From NCBI GenBank assembly GCA_033852095.1, contig JAWSVD010000048.1, positions 6,934-70,933 on the forward strand: a stretch of 64,000 bases of DNA, read 5' to 3'. Below, piece by piece: positions 1 through 8,679 of this stretch. The notes beneath the pieces were generated by a model. That model searched no databases. It was not told where the DNA came from and was given only the letters and a program-made list of their open reading frames with translations. Positions within the stretch are counted from its first letter, which is position 1; every line of letters begins with the position of its first letter. The position numbers and the translations under genes are program-made. The DNA is from CALCKW01 sp033852095 (GTDB lineage Bacteria > Pseudomonadota > Gammaproteobacteria > CALCKW01).

Positions 1-2
1 AA

Positions 3-428
3 ATAGAACTGTTGCAGCTCTATCGCGGCCTCATCGCCCCTGGGATTGCTTTCAAATACGGTTTGCGTGGTAACCACGCAGCGGGCGGAGACTTCGACGC
101 TTCAATAGCGATGAAATATGATCCCGCCGGCGGTGTGTCATTTGCTTCATTGCAAACCGTGGGAGATCTGGTCGAAGCGATCAAGGGCGACGTGTCGGTG
201 GCGTTTGACCAGGGCCTGTTGAGTGTACTGCCAGAGCAATTAAAGCTCATGATCCCTTCGACTTTTGAGTCGCTCGAGGGTCGCTACGTGCTGAAAGCCG
301 AATTGAGCGAGGGCCAGGCGGCGGTCAATGGCGATCCAGTGCCGTTGGCGATGATGTTTGGGGCTCAGTTTGCTCAGCCACTGCCTTCACTGGAAGAAGT
401 GGCACTGGCGATGCAGGTCGAGAAATAA
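3..428 (+). CDS. DUF945 (YdgA-like) protein, C-terminal part
   Basis: Partial gene: the frame is open to the left edge of the window and stops at TAA 426-428, so only the last ~141 residues are present. The piece contains a typical YdgA/DUF945 tail, with a leucine-rich stretch followed by a segment ending VNGDPVPL, which resembles the 'L-x-x-NGKPLPL' signature near the C-terminus of that family. DUF945 proteins are inner-membrane-anchored periplasmic proteins of unknown function. No start, signal anchor or upstream context can be seen. The assignment is inferred from the tail alone and is only moderately safe. A gap of about 230 bases separates it from yejB. Confidence 0.55.
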   Translation: MELLQLYRGLIAPGIAFKYGLRGNHAAGGDFDASIAMKYDPAGGVSFASLQTVGDLVEAIKGDVSVAFDQGLLSVLPEQLKLMIPSTFESLEGRYVLKAELSEGQAAVNGDPVPLAMMFGAQFAQPLPSLEEVALAMQVEK

Positions 429-657
429 CGCCACTTGCTGGTATAAGCGCAGCCGCTGCAAGGCTACGCCAGTCCACTGGCAGGGACACGTTGGCCGGGG
501 CACGCTGCCCCGCCAGTGTTTTGATGTCTGACATTCTGAGAAGATTTCGCAGGGCTAATTTTCTTGGCTGACTACACAGAGCAAACTCCCCAAAGCTAAC
601 TTCTCATGCGCATGAGCTAAACTCTGAGCAGGTCTATTGCTGAGTTAAGCACTCCTC

Positions 658-1740
658 ATGTTGCATTATATCCTGCGCCGATTTGCGCTTATTATTCCCA
701 CCCTGATCGGCATTATGTTGATCAATTTTGCCATCATTCAGCTGGCGCCGGGCGGCCCGGTCGAGCAGCTTCTGGCGGAGATGCAGGGGCAGAGCGCCGG
801 AGCGACCGCGCGTTTCAGTGGTGGGGGCGGTGCAGTGGACAGCGCTGTGCAGAGCAGTAAATACCGCGGCGCTCAGGGTTTGCGGCCAGATATCATTGCC
901 GAAATTGAGGCGCAATTCGGTTTTGACAGGCCCGCACACGAGCGCTTTTTTTCCATGATGGTTGATTATCTGCGCTTCGATTTTGGCGACAGCTATTTCC
1001 GCGATGCCAGTGTGATGAGCCTGATCGCGGAGAAGCTGCCGGTGTCTATCACGCTGGGGCTGTGGACCACGCTGTTGGTCTACCTGATATCGATCCCGCT
1101 CGGTGTGCACAAGGCGGTGCGGGACGGCGGGCGCTTTGATACTTGGACCTCCATGCTGGTGGTGGTGGGCAACGCGATACCGGGTTTTTTGTTTGCGATT
1201 TTATTGATTGTCTTGTTTGCCGGGGGCAGTTATTGGGATGTGTTTCCGCTGCGCGGCTTGAGTTCGGACGACTTCGATCAGCTCAGCAACTGGGGCAAGG
1301 TTAAAGACTATTTCTGGCACATCTGCCTGCCGGTCACGGCGATGGTGATTGGCGGTTTTGCCAGTTTGACCATGCTCACTAAAAATTCCTTTTTAGATCA
1401 AATCCGCATGCAGTACGTGGAGACGGCTCGCGCCAAGGGCCTGAATGAGCGGCAAGTGCTCTACGGCCACGTGTTCCGCAACGCCATGTTGATCGTCATT
1501 GCCGGTTTCCCCAGTGCCTTCATTGGCATTCTCTTCACGGGTTCGTTGTTGATCGAAGTGATTTTTTCACTTGATGGCTTGGGCTTGCTCGGTTTTGAGT
1601 CTGCCATCAACCGCGACTACCCGGTGGTTTTCGCCACCCTGTATATATTCACCTTGATCGGATTGCTGTTGCAGTTGCTGGGCGACATCATGTATCAGCT
1701 GATCGATCCTCGCATTGATTTTGAGTCGAGGGAGGTCTGA
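658..1740 (+). CDS. yejB: Peptide ABC transporter permease YejB
   Basis: Inner-membrane permease (360 aa) of a dipeptide/oligopeptide-type ABC importer. In enterobacteria YejABEF imports peptides, including microcin C. The N-terminus (MLHYILRRFALIIPTLIGI) is the classic first helix of DppB/OppB-type permeases. The YejB-specific long periplasmic loop with a GGGGAVDSA-like stretch follows, and the EAA loop (ETARAKGLNERQVLYGHVFRN region) lies near residues 255-280. Length matches E. coli YejB (364 aa). The stop codon overlaps the yejE start (TGATG), so the two are translationally coupled. No yejA (solute-binding protein) lies upstream in the window; the preceding gene is unrelated. Confidence 0.93.
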   Translation: MLHYILRRFALIIPTLIGIMLINFAIIQLAPGGPVEQLLAEMQGQSAGATARFSGGGGAVDSAVQSSKYRGAQGLRPDIIAEIEAQFGFDRPAHERFFSMMVDYLRFDFGDSYFRDASVMSLIAEKLPVSITLGLWTTLLVYLISIPLGVHKAVRDGGRFDTWTSMLVVVGNAIPGFLFAILLIVLFAGGSYWDVFPLRGLSSDDFDQLSNWGKVKDYFWHICLPVTAMVIGGFASLTMLTKNSFLDQIRMQYVETARAKGLNERQVLYGHVFRNAMLIVIAGFPSAFIGILFTGSLLIEVIFSLDGLGLLGFESAINRDYPVVFATLYIFTLIGLLLQLLGDIMYQLIDPRIDFESREV

Positions 1741-2768
1741 TGTTCTTGTCATCCCCTTTGAATCAGCGTCGCTGGCAGGTATTCAAATCCCACAAGCGCG
1801 GCTACCGGGCGGGCTGGGTGTTTCTCGTGCTGTTTGTCTTGAGCATGGGCGCGGAGTTGATCGCCAACGAAAGACCTTTGCTGATCAGTTTCAAAGAGCA
1901 GCTCTATTTCCCGGTCTGGAACCTCTACACGGAAATCGAATTTGGCGGGGAGTTCGAATCTGAAGCGGACTATCATGACCCCTATGTGAAAGAGCTGATC
2001 GAAGCGAAGGGCTGGATGTTGTTCCCGCCGGTGGCCTACAACTACAAGACCATCGATCTGCAGTCGCCCGAGTCCGGGCCCTCTGCCCCAAGTCGCCAGC
2101 ACTGGCTCGGCACCGATGATCAAAACAGGGATGTCTTGGCTAGATCCATCTACGGCTTCCGGATCTCCGTGCTGTTCGGTTTGGCATTGACTATCGCCAG
2201 CTCCATCATTGGTGTGGCTGCAGGCGCTGTGCAGGGCTATTTTGGCGGCTGGGTGGACATGATAGGCCAGCGTTTTGTGGAGGTTTGGCAGGGTCTGCCG
2301 GTGTTGTATATTCTGATTATTCTGGCCAGTGTGATCGATCCCGGTTTTTGGTCGCTGTTGTCGATCATGGTGCTGGTGCAGTGGACGGTCTTGGTGGGGG
2401 TGGTGCGGGCAGAATTTCTGCGCGTGCGAAATTTTGATTACGTCAAAGCAGCACGGGCGCTGGGTGTATCAAACATGGCCATTATGTGGCACCACATCTT
2501 GCCCAATGCCATGGTGGCGACCTTGAGTTTCCTGCCCTTTATTCTCGGCAGTTCGGTGACCACCCTGACCAGTCTGGATTACCTTGGCTTTGGTCTGCCG
2601 CTCGGCTCGCCTTCACTCGGCGAGCTGCTGCAACAGGGCAAGAATAACCTACACGCGCCCTGGCTTGGTTTGACAGGTTTTTTTGTGATTTCCCTGATGC
2701 TCAGCTTGTTGGTGTTTGTCGGCGAAGCCGTGCGTGATGCTTTTGACCCGCGGAAGACACTGGTATGA
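1740..2768 (+). CDS. yejE: Peptide ABC transporter permease YejE
   Basis: Second permease (342 aa) of the Yej peptide importer, DppC/OppC type. The N-terminal helix is preceded by the characteristic LNQRRWQVFKSHKRG motif. A large periplasmic segment (about residues 45-125) contains HWLGTDDQNRDVLAR, the conserved DppC-family signature. The EAA loop VKAARALGVSNMAIMWHHILPN follows at about residues 238-260. It starts on the ATG that overlaps the yejB TGA, and its own stop overlaps the yejF ATG. The tight overlaps indicate a single yejBEF transcript and stoichiometric translation. Confidence 0.93.
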   Translation: MFLSSPLNQRRWQVFKSHKRGYRAGWVFLVLFVLSMGAELIANERPLLISFKEQLYFPVWNLYTEIEFGGEFESEADYHDPYVKELIEAKGWMLFPPVAYNYKTIDLQSPESGPSAPSRQHWLGTDDQNRDVLARSIYGFRISVLFGLALTIASSIIGVAAGAVQGYFGGWVDMIGQRFVEVWQGLPVLYILIILASVIDPGFWSLLSIMVLVQWTVLVGVVRAEFLRVRNFDYVKAARALGVSNMAIMWHHILPNAMVATLSFLPFILGSSVTTLTSLDYLGFGLPLGSPSLGELLQQGKNNLHAPWLGLTGFFVISLMLSLLVFVGEAVRDAFDPRKTLV

Positions 2769-4396
2769 GCGAGCCCAAGCAAAGCGTTCTGTGCGTGGAG
2801 AAGCTGCGTGTCGCCTTCGGCAGCGGCACGGAGCTGAGCGAAGTTGTGCGGGCTGTCAGTTTCAGTATCGATGCGGGGCAGACCCTTGCCTTGGTGGGGG
2901 AGAGCGGTTCGGGCAAGTCGGTGACGGCTCGGTCGATCATGCGCTTGCTGCCTTATCCGGCGGCATCCCACCCGGGTGGGCGCGTGCTGTTCAAGGGCGA
3001 GTCGATGCTCGATGCCACCGAAGCGCGCATGCGGCAGATTCGCGGCGCGGGCATCGGCATGATTTTCCAAGAGCCCATGACCTCCCTCAACCCGCTGCAC
3101 ACCATCGAGCGGCAAATCGCCGAAGTGTTGACTGTGCACAAGGGCCTGCGCGGCGCGCGTGCGCGCAGACGCACCTTGGAACTGCTCGAATGGGTGGGGA
3201 TTCGCGATGCTGAATCCCGTTTGGGTAGCTACCCGCACGAGCTCTCGGGCGGGCAGCGACAACGCATCATGATCGCGATGGCTCTGGCGAACGAGCCGGC
3301 GCTGTTGATCGCGGATGAGCCGACCACCGCTCTGGATGTCACAGTGGAGGTGCAGATCCTCGATTTGCTGAAAGACTTGCAGCGTGAGCTGGGCATGGCG
3401 CTGTTGCTGATCACCCATGATCTGGGGGTGGTGCGTCGCATGGCTGATACTGTTTGCGTGATGCGCGACGGGGAGATCGTCGAGTCTGGACCGTGCAGCG
3501 ACGTGATGGCGCGGCCGCAGCACGCTTACACCCGGCACCTGATCGATGCGGAGCCCAGCGGCGTGCCGGTGGCGATTGAGCCGGGTGCTGCGGTGCAGCT
3601 CAAGGTCAGCGATCTGTCGGTGCATTTCCCGATTAAAAAAGGCCTGCTGAAGCGGACAGTGTCGGTGCTAAAAGCGGTCGACGGGGTCAGCTTTGAATTG
3701 CGTGCCGGCGAAACCCTGGGCGTGGTGGGGGAGAGTGGTTCGGGCAAAAGCACGCTGGCGCAGGCGGTGTTGCGGTTGATCTCCAGTAAGGGCTCTATCG
3801 TCTGGCTCGGCGACGATCTGCAGAGCTGGCGGCAATCCAGGCTTCGCCCCTTGCGCGCGGACTTGCAATTGGTGTTTCAGGATCCCTACGGCTCGCTCAG
3901 CCCGCGTCTGTCGGTGGGGCAGTTGATCGCCGAGGGACTGAGCGTGCACCAGCCGCAGCTCGATCAAACACAGCGCACGGCGAAGGTGCGGCAGGCGCTC
4001 GAAGACGTGGAGATGGACCCGGCGGTGATCAACCGCTATCCGCACGAATTTTCCGGCGGCCAGCGCCAGCGCATCGCGATCGCGCGGGCCATGGTGCTGC
4101 AGCCGCAGTTGGTGGTGCTCGATGAGCCGACCTCGGCGTTGGACCGCTCGATTCAGGCGCAGGTGCTGGCGCTGTTGCAGAGGCTGCAGCGCGAGCGCGG
4201 CATCAGTTATATCTTCATCAGCCATGATCTCAAAGTGGTGCGCAGCATCAGCCACCAGCTGTTGGTGATGCGGGCGGGGGTGGTTGTGGAAGCGGGCGAT
4301 GCCCGCGCCGTGTTTGCGCGACCCAAAAGCGAATACACACGGGTCTTGATGCAGGCCGCCTTTGCTGGCGAAGCAACGCCGCATATATCGCTGTAG
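2765..4396 (+). CDS. yejF: Peptide ABC transporter ATPase YejF (double NBD)
   Basis: Cytoplasmic ATP-binding subunit (543 aa) with two fused nucleotide-binding domains, equivalent to DppD+DppF. The first domain has Walker A GESGSGKS (about residues 45-52), signature LSGGQRQRI and Walker B LLIADEPTTALD. The second has GESGSGKST (about 324-332), FSGGQRQRIAIARA and LVVLDEPTSALD. Both contain the switch histidine (THD and SHD), so both ATP sites look intact. The length is close to E. coli YejF (529 aa). It is the last gene of the yejBEF unit; no obvious strong terminator follows. Confidence 0.94.
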   Translation: MSEPKQSVLCVEKLRVAFGSGTELSEVVRAVSFSIDAGQTLALVGESGSGKSVTARSIMRLLPYPAASHPGGRVLFKGESMLDATEARMRQIRGAGIGMIFQEPMTSLNPLHTIERQIAEVLTVHKGLRGARARRRTLELLEWVGIRDAESRLGSYPHELSGGQRQRIMIAMALANEPALLIADEPTTALDVTVEVQILDLLKDLQRELGMALLLITHDLGVVRRMADTVCVMRDGEIVESGPCSDVMARPQHAYTRHLIDAEPSGVPVAIEPGAAVQLKVSDLSVHFPIKKGLLKRTVSVLKAVDGVSFELRAGETLGVVGESGSGKSTLAQAVLRLISSKGSIVWLGDDLQSWRQSRLRPLRADLQLVFQDPYGSLSPRLSVGQLIAEGLSVHQPQLDQTQRTAKVRQALEDVEMDPAVINRYPHEFSGGQRQRIAIARAMVLQPQLVVLDEPTSALDRSIQAQVLALLQRLQRERGISYIFISHDLKVVRSISHQLLVMRAGVVVEAGDARAVFARPKSEYTRVLMQAAFAGEATPHISL

Positions 4397-4567
4397 GGCA
4401 GCTTGGGTCAGCATTGGCATATCAGTCAGTTCAAAAACGACTTCTCGCGATGGCAGCTGTTCTTGGGCAGGCTGCTAGAACGATAAGCCTGGGCTATTCG
4501 CTTCCTTTTTGCAGGGGCTGCTAAGCTGATACGAGTGAGCAACAGCGGTCAGGAGCAAGGGCACAAC

Positions 4568-5110
4568 ATGAGCACGAAACCCCGTATCACCGGCACCACA
4601 ACCATCGCGAGCTCGCGCTTGTTCGAGATTGAAACGGTTGATCTGCTGTTCGACAACGGTGCCACAGCGCAGTACGAGCGCGTGTGCACGCGGCTGGCGG
4701 GCGCGGTTTGCATCGCCGCCATCGACGCTGGGGAGGTGCTGTTGATACGCGAGTACCAGGTGGGCACGGACCGTTATGAGCTGGTATTGCCCAAGGGGGC
4801 GATTGACCCGGGTGAGGAAGTCTTGGCTGCGGCGAACCGAGAATTGATGGAAGAAGCGGGTTTTGCCGCCAAATCCTTGCAGCTGATGAAGGTCATGGCG
4901 GTGGCACCGGGGTATTTCAATCACCGTACCCACCTGGTGTTGGCGACAGATTTATACCCACAACAGGCGGACGGCGACGAGCCAGAGCCACTTGAAGTGG
5001 TGCGCTGGCCAATGGCTGAGCTGCCAGCGCTTTTCTGCCGAGAGGATTTCAGTGAAGCGCGCAGTCTGGCGGCGCTGGTACTGGCTCAGCAGTGGATCGA
5101 TGGCGAGTGA
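4568..5110 (+). CDS. nudE: ADP compounds hydrolase NudE (Nudix)
   Basis: Nudix hydrolase (180 aa from the chosen start) that would cleave ADP-ribose, NADH and Ap3A-type nucleotides. The Nudix box is complete: G-x5-E-x7-REL-x2-EAG, seen in the stretch beginning GAIDPGEEV and ending RELMEEAG. The NudE/ADP-ribose pyrophosphatase subfamily motif APGYFNHRTHLVLA follows. ATG 4568 is preferred over GTG 4535 because AGGAG/AAGG lies just upstream (4551-4560) and the extra residues do not resemble the family. Monocistronic; a small hairpin with a T-run follows the stop. Confidence 0.9.
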   Translation: MSTKPRITGTTTIASSRLFEIETVDLLFDNGATAQYERVCTRLAGAVCIAAIDAGEVLLIREYQVGTDRYELVLPKGAIDPGEEVLAAANRELMEEAGFAAKSLQLMKVMAVAPGYFNHRTHLVLATDLYPQQADGDEPEPLEVVRWPMAELPALFCREDFSEARSLAALVLAQQWIDGE

Positions 5111-5114
5111 TTGC

Positions 5115-5135
5115 TGAGCGGGGCGCTTAATTTTT
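5115..5135 (+). terminator. Weak intrinsic terminator after nudE
   Basis: TGAGCG / GGG / CGCTTA stem (six pairs including one G-T) followed by A and five T, five bases downstream of the nudE stop. Short stem, so modest strength. Confidence 0.5.
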
Positions 5136-5225
5136 CACTATCAACGTCGGAAAACTGGCGTTTCCGCTGACGTGCACTAAATTCTTGGTGGGGATGTTCC
5201 TTTTTCTGATCTCGATGCTCACACC

Positions 5226-6563
5226 ATGAAACTGACTCGGCTGATAATTCCAATCACTTTTTCGATGCTGCTCAGTGCCTGCGGGAACGGTATCACCGAT
5301 ACGGTTGAGGCGGCCGCCGCGCCAGTGCCCGTTCAAGACGATGATGTGGACGGCGATCCTGGGCTGCCGGTGGGTGACGGCGCTTATGTTTCTTTTGAGA
5401 GCCTCGATTTTAGTTATGGCGACAACTCGGTGGTGGAGGCCTTGTTTCGCACCCGAGACCAGCACAACGAGCCCCTGGACAGCCTGAGTCTGTCTGACTT
5501 CGACGTATTAGAAGATGCGCAAGCGCTGAACAGCGCCGAGTCCCTGTTGGGATTTGTGCCCGTCAGCTCACTGCCCTACGAATTGCAGACGGCCATCGTG
5601 CTGGACGTCAGCGCCAGCACCGACGCGCAGGAGCTGGCGCAGATGACCCGCGCCATCAGCGAGTTCATCGCCAGCAGTGAGCGCAACATCAACAGCCTGA
5701 TATCTCGGCAGCGTGTGGCCATTTACACCGCTGACAGCGCGGTGCGGCGCGTGGTCAGTTTCACCGGCGATCAGCAGGTGCTCGAGCTTGCCCTGGATTC
5801 AGTGCAGGTCTCGGCCGCGTCCTCCACTGACCTCTACGGCGCGGTGCAGCGCGCGGCGAACGACATCGATGAACGCTACCTGAGCAACAGCATCGTTGAG
5901 GGGGCGATCATTTTGATCACCGACGGCAAGGACAACGCCGATCGGGTCACGGCCGCTCAGGCAATGGCCGCCAGCCGAGGGCTCGCGGTGTTCGTCATAG
6001 CGGTGGGGGAAGGCACTGACACAACCGATCTGCAGGGCATCGCCACCGAAGGGCTCGAAAGCGTGCCTGATTATTACTCGGTTATCCGCGGCGTACAGGC
6101 GGTGCAGTCGCGCTTGCTGCGCTGGTTGGGCAGTGTGTACAAGTTAAATTATGCTTCACCGAAGCGGCGTGCAGAGGGGGCCGCTTCGAACAGCGACCAC
6201 AGTTTCGAACTGCGGGCTGTCGATAACTCCAACAGCAACGCTGACACCGCGCGTCTACTGCACACCTTCAATGCGTCTCGCTTTGGCGAGGTGCGGGCGG
6301 TGGTGAGTATCTCTGGTCCGCAATCCATCACCGTTGGCCAGACAGAGAGCTACATCGCCGAGACGCGCTGGGGCGGCCAGGTGGGCAGTATCTACAGCTG
6401 GAGCATCAGCGGTCAGGGCTGTGTCTTGATGGCGAGCTTTCAGGCTACGGCGCGAGTGACTGCGGTGCAGCAGGGCAATTGCCAGCTGCTGGCTGTGGAC
6501 ACGGCGCACAGCGCGGCCACGACCTTGTCTGTCGATGCGCAGAGCACCCGCTTAGAGCCTTAA
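5226..6563 (+). CDS. VWA-domain lipoprotein
   Basis: Secreted lipoprotein of 445 aa. A short signal peptide ends in the lipobox LSAC with lipidated Cys19, followed by an Asp-rich linker. A von Willebrand A domain spans about residues 120-300 with an intact MIDAS: DVSAS (127-131), Thr201 in STDLYG and TDGKD (232-236). The last ~90 residues look like a beta-sandwich (Ig/BIG-like: 'VVSISGPQSITVGQTESY'). VWA lipoproteins bind metal-dependent protein ligands at the cell surface or in the periplasm; the partner cannot be told here. It stands alone between nudE and a convergent membrane-protein gene. Confidence 0.75.
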   Translation: MKLTRLIIPITFSMLLSACGNGITDTVEAAAAPVPVQDDDVDGDPGLPVGDGAYVSFESLDFSYGDNSVVEALFRTRDQHNEPLDSLSLSDFDVLEDAQALNSAESLLGFVPVSSLPYELQTAIVLDVSASTDAQELAQMTRAISEFIASSERNINSLISRQRVAIYTADSAVRRVVSFTGDQQVLELALDSVQVSAASSTDLYGAVQRAANDIDERYLSNSIVEGAIILITDGKDNADRVTAAQAMAASRGLAVFVIAVGEGTDTTDLQGIATEGLESVPDYYSVIRGVQAVQSRLLRWLGSVYKLNYASPKRRAEGAASNSDHSFELRAVDNSNSNADTARLLHTFNASRFGEVRAVVSISGPQSITVGQTESYIAETRWGGQVGSIYSWSISGQGCVLMASFQATARVTAVQQGNCQLLAVDTAHSAATTLSVDAQSTRLEP

Positions 6564-6581
6564 TTCGGGCCGTGCTTTCAG

Positions 6582-7001
6582 TTAGATAACTGGCGGTGCA
6601 TTCTTCGCGGGGCGGCGGCCGATGTTGCCAATGGCTTCTTTGACCCGGTTGCGAGCGGCAAAAGGAACGGCGATCAGGGTGATCAAAATACCGACCTTGG
6701 CCATGAAGTACACGCCGGCGGTGAAGGCCAGTTCCGCGTCATCGCGCGAAACCTCGCTGACCCCTTCGGCAAAAAAAGAATAGAACCAGGTGCCTACATC
6801 GGTGGTGGTCAGCCACGAGTGTAAGTTTTCTTCGAAGCGATCATTGAAGTGGTAGAGCCCGTAGAGGACCAAGAGCGCAAGAATGGAACTGTAGAAATAA
6901 GAGGCCTTGCGCGGGTAGAACAAAGTCAGCACGTACAGCGCCAGCAGCACCAAAGGGTACTCCACAAAGTGGGGCAGAACGCGGTCTACAAATTGTTCCA
7001 T
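6582..7001 (-). CDS. Small integral membrane protein, unknown
   Basis: 139 aa protein I do not recognise. Three hydrophobic segments are visible: about residues 15-30 (PLVLLALYVLTLFY), 38-55 (SSILALLVLYGLYHF) and 98-117 (FMAKVGILITLIAVPFA). Between the second and third lies a soluble acidic loop, and the tail is basic (ARNRVKEAIGNIGRRP). ATG at 7001 is followed by a plausible coding sequence with no competing frame of similar quality. It is convergent with the VWA lipoprotein (18 bases apart) and divergent from the phosphopantetheinyl transferase gene. Confidence 0.65.
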   Translation of the reverse strand: MEQFVDRVLPHFVEYPLVLLALYVLTLFYPRKASYFYSSILALLVLYGLYHFNDRFEENLHSWLTTTDVGTWFYSFFAEGVSEVSRDDAELAFTAGVYFMAKVGILITLIAVPFAARNRVKEAIGNIGRRPAKNAPPVI

Positions 7002-7302
7002 GGGCTCTTTTTAGTTGGGCACGCATCTGTCGATGCGCTGTTTTTTGGTCGAGATTGCCGCGTACAAACAGCTGAGCGCAGATTGGCGTCTCTCCTTGCG
7101 TTGCCGTCTGGGAGAGTAAATATCGTGGCTTATGGGGCTGAGTATGCAAAGCGAGTGCCCGTTGCTGAGGCCGGTGCTGCCGTTTGACCGGGCCGCGAGT
7201 CGTTTGCCGTCGAACAAAACGCCAAGGCTCGAAGCGCTGCTCTTGGAGTCGGTGATTTTTTTCAGACGATGGCAGCATTTTGAAGACTAATGAGAGATAT
7301 AA
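7002..7302. other. Intergenic region between divergent genes
   Basis: About 300 bases separate the divergently transcribed small membrane protein gene and the phosphopantetheinyl transferase gene. It presumably holds both promoters. I see no convincing small gene, RNA or strong hairpin in it; the short frames here lack ribosome-binding sites and family-like sequence. Confidence 0.5.
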
Positions 7303-7974
7303 ATGGGTCAGGAGCTGTCTTCGGCGTTGAGTGCTGTTTTTCCGCAGTCGGTGAATATCGCTGTTGTGGGGTTGGAAAAATGTGAGCAAAAGGCAACCGA
7401 GCCGGAGCTGGCCGCGCTGGGCGCCGCCTCGGATGCGCGCCTGCGCGAATTTTCAGCGGGCCGAGTGGCCGCTCGACGGGCAATGCACGGCATCAACTTG
7501 CCGCCTGCGGATATCTTGGTGGGTCGGCACCGGCAACCTCTTGCCCCTGCAGGTGTATTGATCAGCATCACACACGATCAAGAATACGCCGTGGCCGCGG
7601 CCACTGTGCAGTCTCGATGGCATGGGATTGGGATCGATATTGCTCAGGCCGATGAGCTTCCCGTCAATCTGCACAGCATGGTGTGCAGAGGGCAGGATCT
7701 AGAGAATCTGCGCGAGGGTGAAACAGTGGGGCAGCGGGCCAAATTGATATTTTGTCTGAAAGAGGCCCTGTTCAAAGCCATTTTCCCCCAGGTCAACGAC
7801 TGGATGAATTTTTCTCAATCTGAGATATGTGTGGATCATGGGCGAGGAGAGTTTTCTGCCCAGGTGTATGCTGAGCACGGCGCAGAACTGTCGCTGCAGG
7901 GTGCCTGGCATGGGCGATTCGCTCGGGTGGGTGAGCGTTGGTTCGCGGCTGCAGGTCTGTCAAAGCAGCGCTGA
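7303..7974 (+). CDS. 4'-phosphopantetheinyl transferase (EntD/Sfp type)
   Basis: Transfers the phosphopantetheine arm of CoA to carrier proteins (ACP, PCP). The 223 aa sequence shows the CoA-binding/early motif SITHD (89-92), the Mg-binding motif GIGIDI (108-113, Asp112) and FCLKEALFK (150-158) with the catalytic Glu and Lys. This order matches the EntD branch. No PKS, NRPS or siderophore genes are nearby, so the target carrier protein is encoded elsewhere or is the housekeeping ACP. Start ATG 7303 is preceded by a GAGA element. Confidence 0.88.
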   Translation: MGQELSSALSAVFPQSVNIAVVGLEKCEQKATEPELAALGAASDARLREFSAGRVAARRAMHGINLPPADILVGRHRQPLAPAGVLISITHDQEYAVAAATVQSRWHGIGIDIAQADELPVNLHSMVCRGQDLENLREGETVGQRAKLIFCLKEALFKAIFPQVNDWMNFSQSEICVDHGRGEFSAQVYAEHGAELSLQGAWHGRFARVGERWFAAAGLSKQR

Positions 7975-8151
7975 TCTGTCGAGCTTTGCCGGCTCAGGGG
8001 CATCGTCCAGTTGTTCTTGGATGAAGGTTGGCAGTGCTGAACAGAGGCGGTGAGTAGGGCGGAACTAAGGCTATTGCTGTGTTCGTCGAGCTCAATGGCG
8101 CTTTTGGCCACTCCAGCGGGGATCAGGGCTTGCGGCCACTGAAAAAAACCG

Positions 8152-8185
8152 TAAAAAAAACACCGCAAATGGCGGTGTCCTTTTT
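8152..8185 (-). terminator. Intrinsic terminator of the cold-shock gene (possibly bidirectional)
   Basis: Hairpin CACCGC-AAATG-GCGGTG (8161-8177, extended by A-T at 8160/8178). On the minus strand it is followed by eight T (A-run 8153-8160); on the plus strand by CC and five T. It sits 35 bases after the csp stop and could also end transcription of the phosphopantetheinyl transferase gene. Confidence 0.85.
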
Positions 8186-8219
8186 AGCGTCATTATTCTA
8201 GTCAGGAAAACCGACTAAA

Positions 8220-8426
8220 TTAGACAGCCACAACGTTAGTTGCGCAGGGTCCCTTCTGGCCTTCACCTTCGACGTATTCAACTTCTTGACCGTCGTTAAG
8301 TGTGGCGAAGCCACCGCCATTCTTGATTTCAGAATGGTGAACAAAGAGGTCTTTACCGCCATCTTCAGGAGCGATGAAACCGAAACCTTTGTCGGCGTTG
8401 AACCACTTGACTGTACCTTTACTCAT
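8220..8426 (-). CDS. Cold-shock protein (CspA family)
   Basis: 68 aa CSD-fold nucleic acid chaperone. It contains RNP1 KGFGFI and RNP2 LFVHHSEI, plus the start KGTVKWFN typical of CspA/CspD-like proteins. ATG 8426 is chosen because GGAAAG lies immediately upstream; the in-frame TTG at 8435 overlaps that site and is unlikely. A consensus-like -10 (TATAAT on the minus strand at 8472-8477) implies a leader of about 40 bases. Strong terminators lie on both sides, so it is a monocistronic, autonomous unit. Confidence 0.95.
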   Translation of the reverse strand: MSKGTVKWFNADKGFGFIAPEDGGKDLFVHHSEIKNGGGFATLNDGQEVEYVEGEGQKGPCATNVVAV

Positions 8427-8471
8427 GCTTTCCAAACTCTTTAGTTATGTTCGCAGTTATCTGCGACGCCT

Positions 8472-8477
8472 ATTATA
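8472..8477 (-). promoter_or_regulatory. Probable -10 box of csp
   Basis: Perfect TATAAT read on the minus strand, about 46 bases upstream of the csp ATG. The -35 region is poor, so this is a tentative sigma-70 site. Confidence 0.5.
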
Positions 8478-8541
8478 TTCGTAATTCCACAAAACAACAC
8501 CTAATTATTTGCAAAAAGTCCTTTGCCAATAAAATGTCGCT

Positions 8542-8577
8542 AAAAAAATGGCGTGATACACCCCGTGTGATCACGCC
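8542..8577 (-). terminator. Strong intrinsic terminator after the radical SAM gene
   Basis: Inverted repeat: GGCGTGAT+ACAC (8550-8561) pairs with GTGT+ATCACGCC (8565-8577, one bulged G at 8569) around a CCC loop. On the minus strand it is followed by A and seven T (8542-8548). It lies about 100 bases beyond the radical SAM stop and upstream of the csp promoter, insulating csp from read-through. Confidence 0.8.
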
Positions 8578-8679
8578 TAAAGCTGGTACTTCACAGGTTG
8601 TAAATGGAACTGGATGTGATCTAGAAAAACTCTATCCTTTTGATTGTTAAGTGAAATTATTCGTACATTGAAATATCGC

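Noticed and set aside
2579..3625. Minus-strand open frame of 348 codons opposite yejE/yejF
   Set aside because: Shadow of the well-conserved ABC transporter genes; no ribosome-binding site or recognisable domain.
8447..8650. Small plus-strand frame upstream of csp
   Set aside because: It covers the csp promoter and the terminator hairpin and has no ribosome-binding site.
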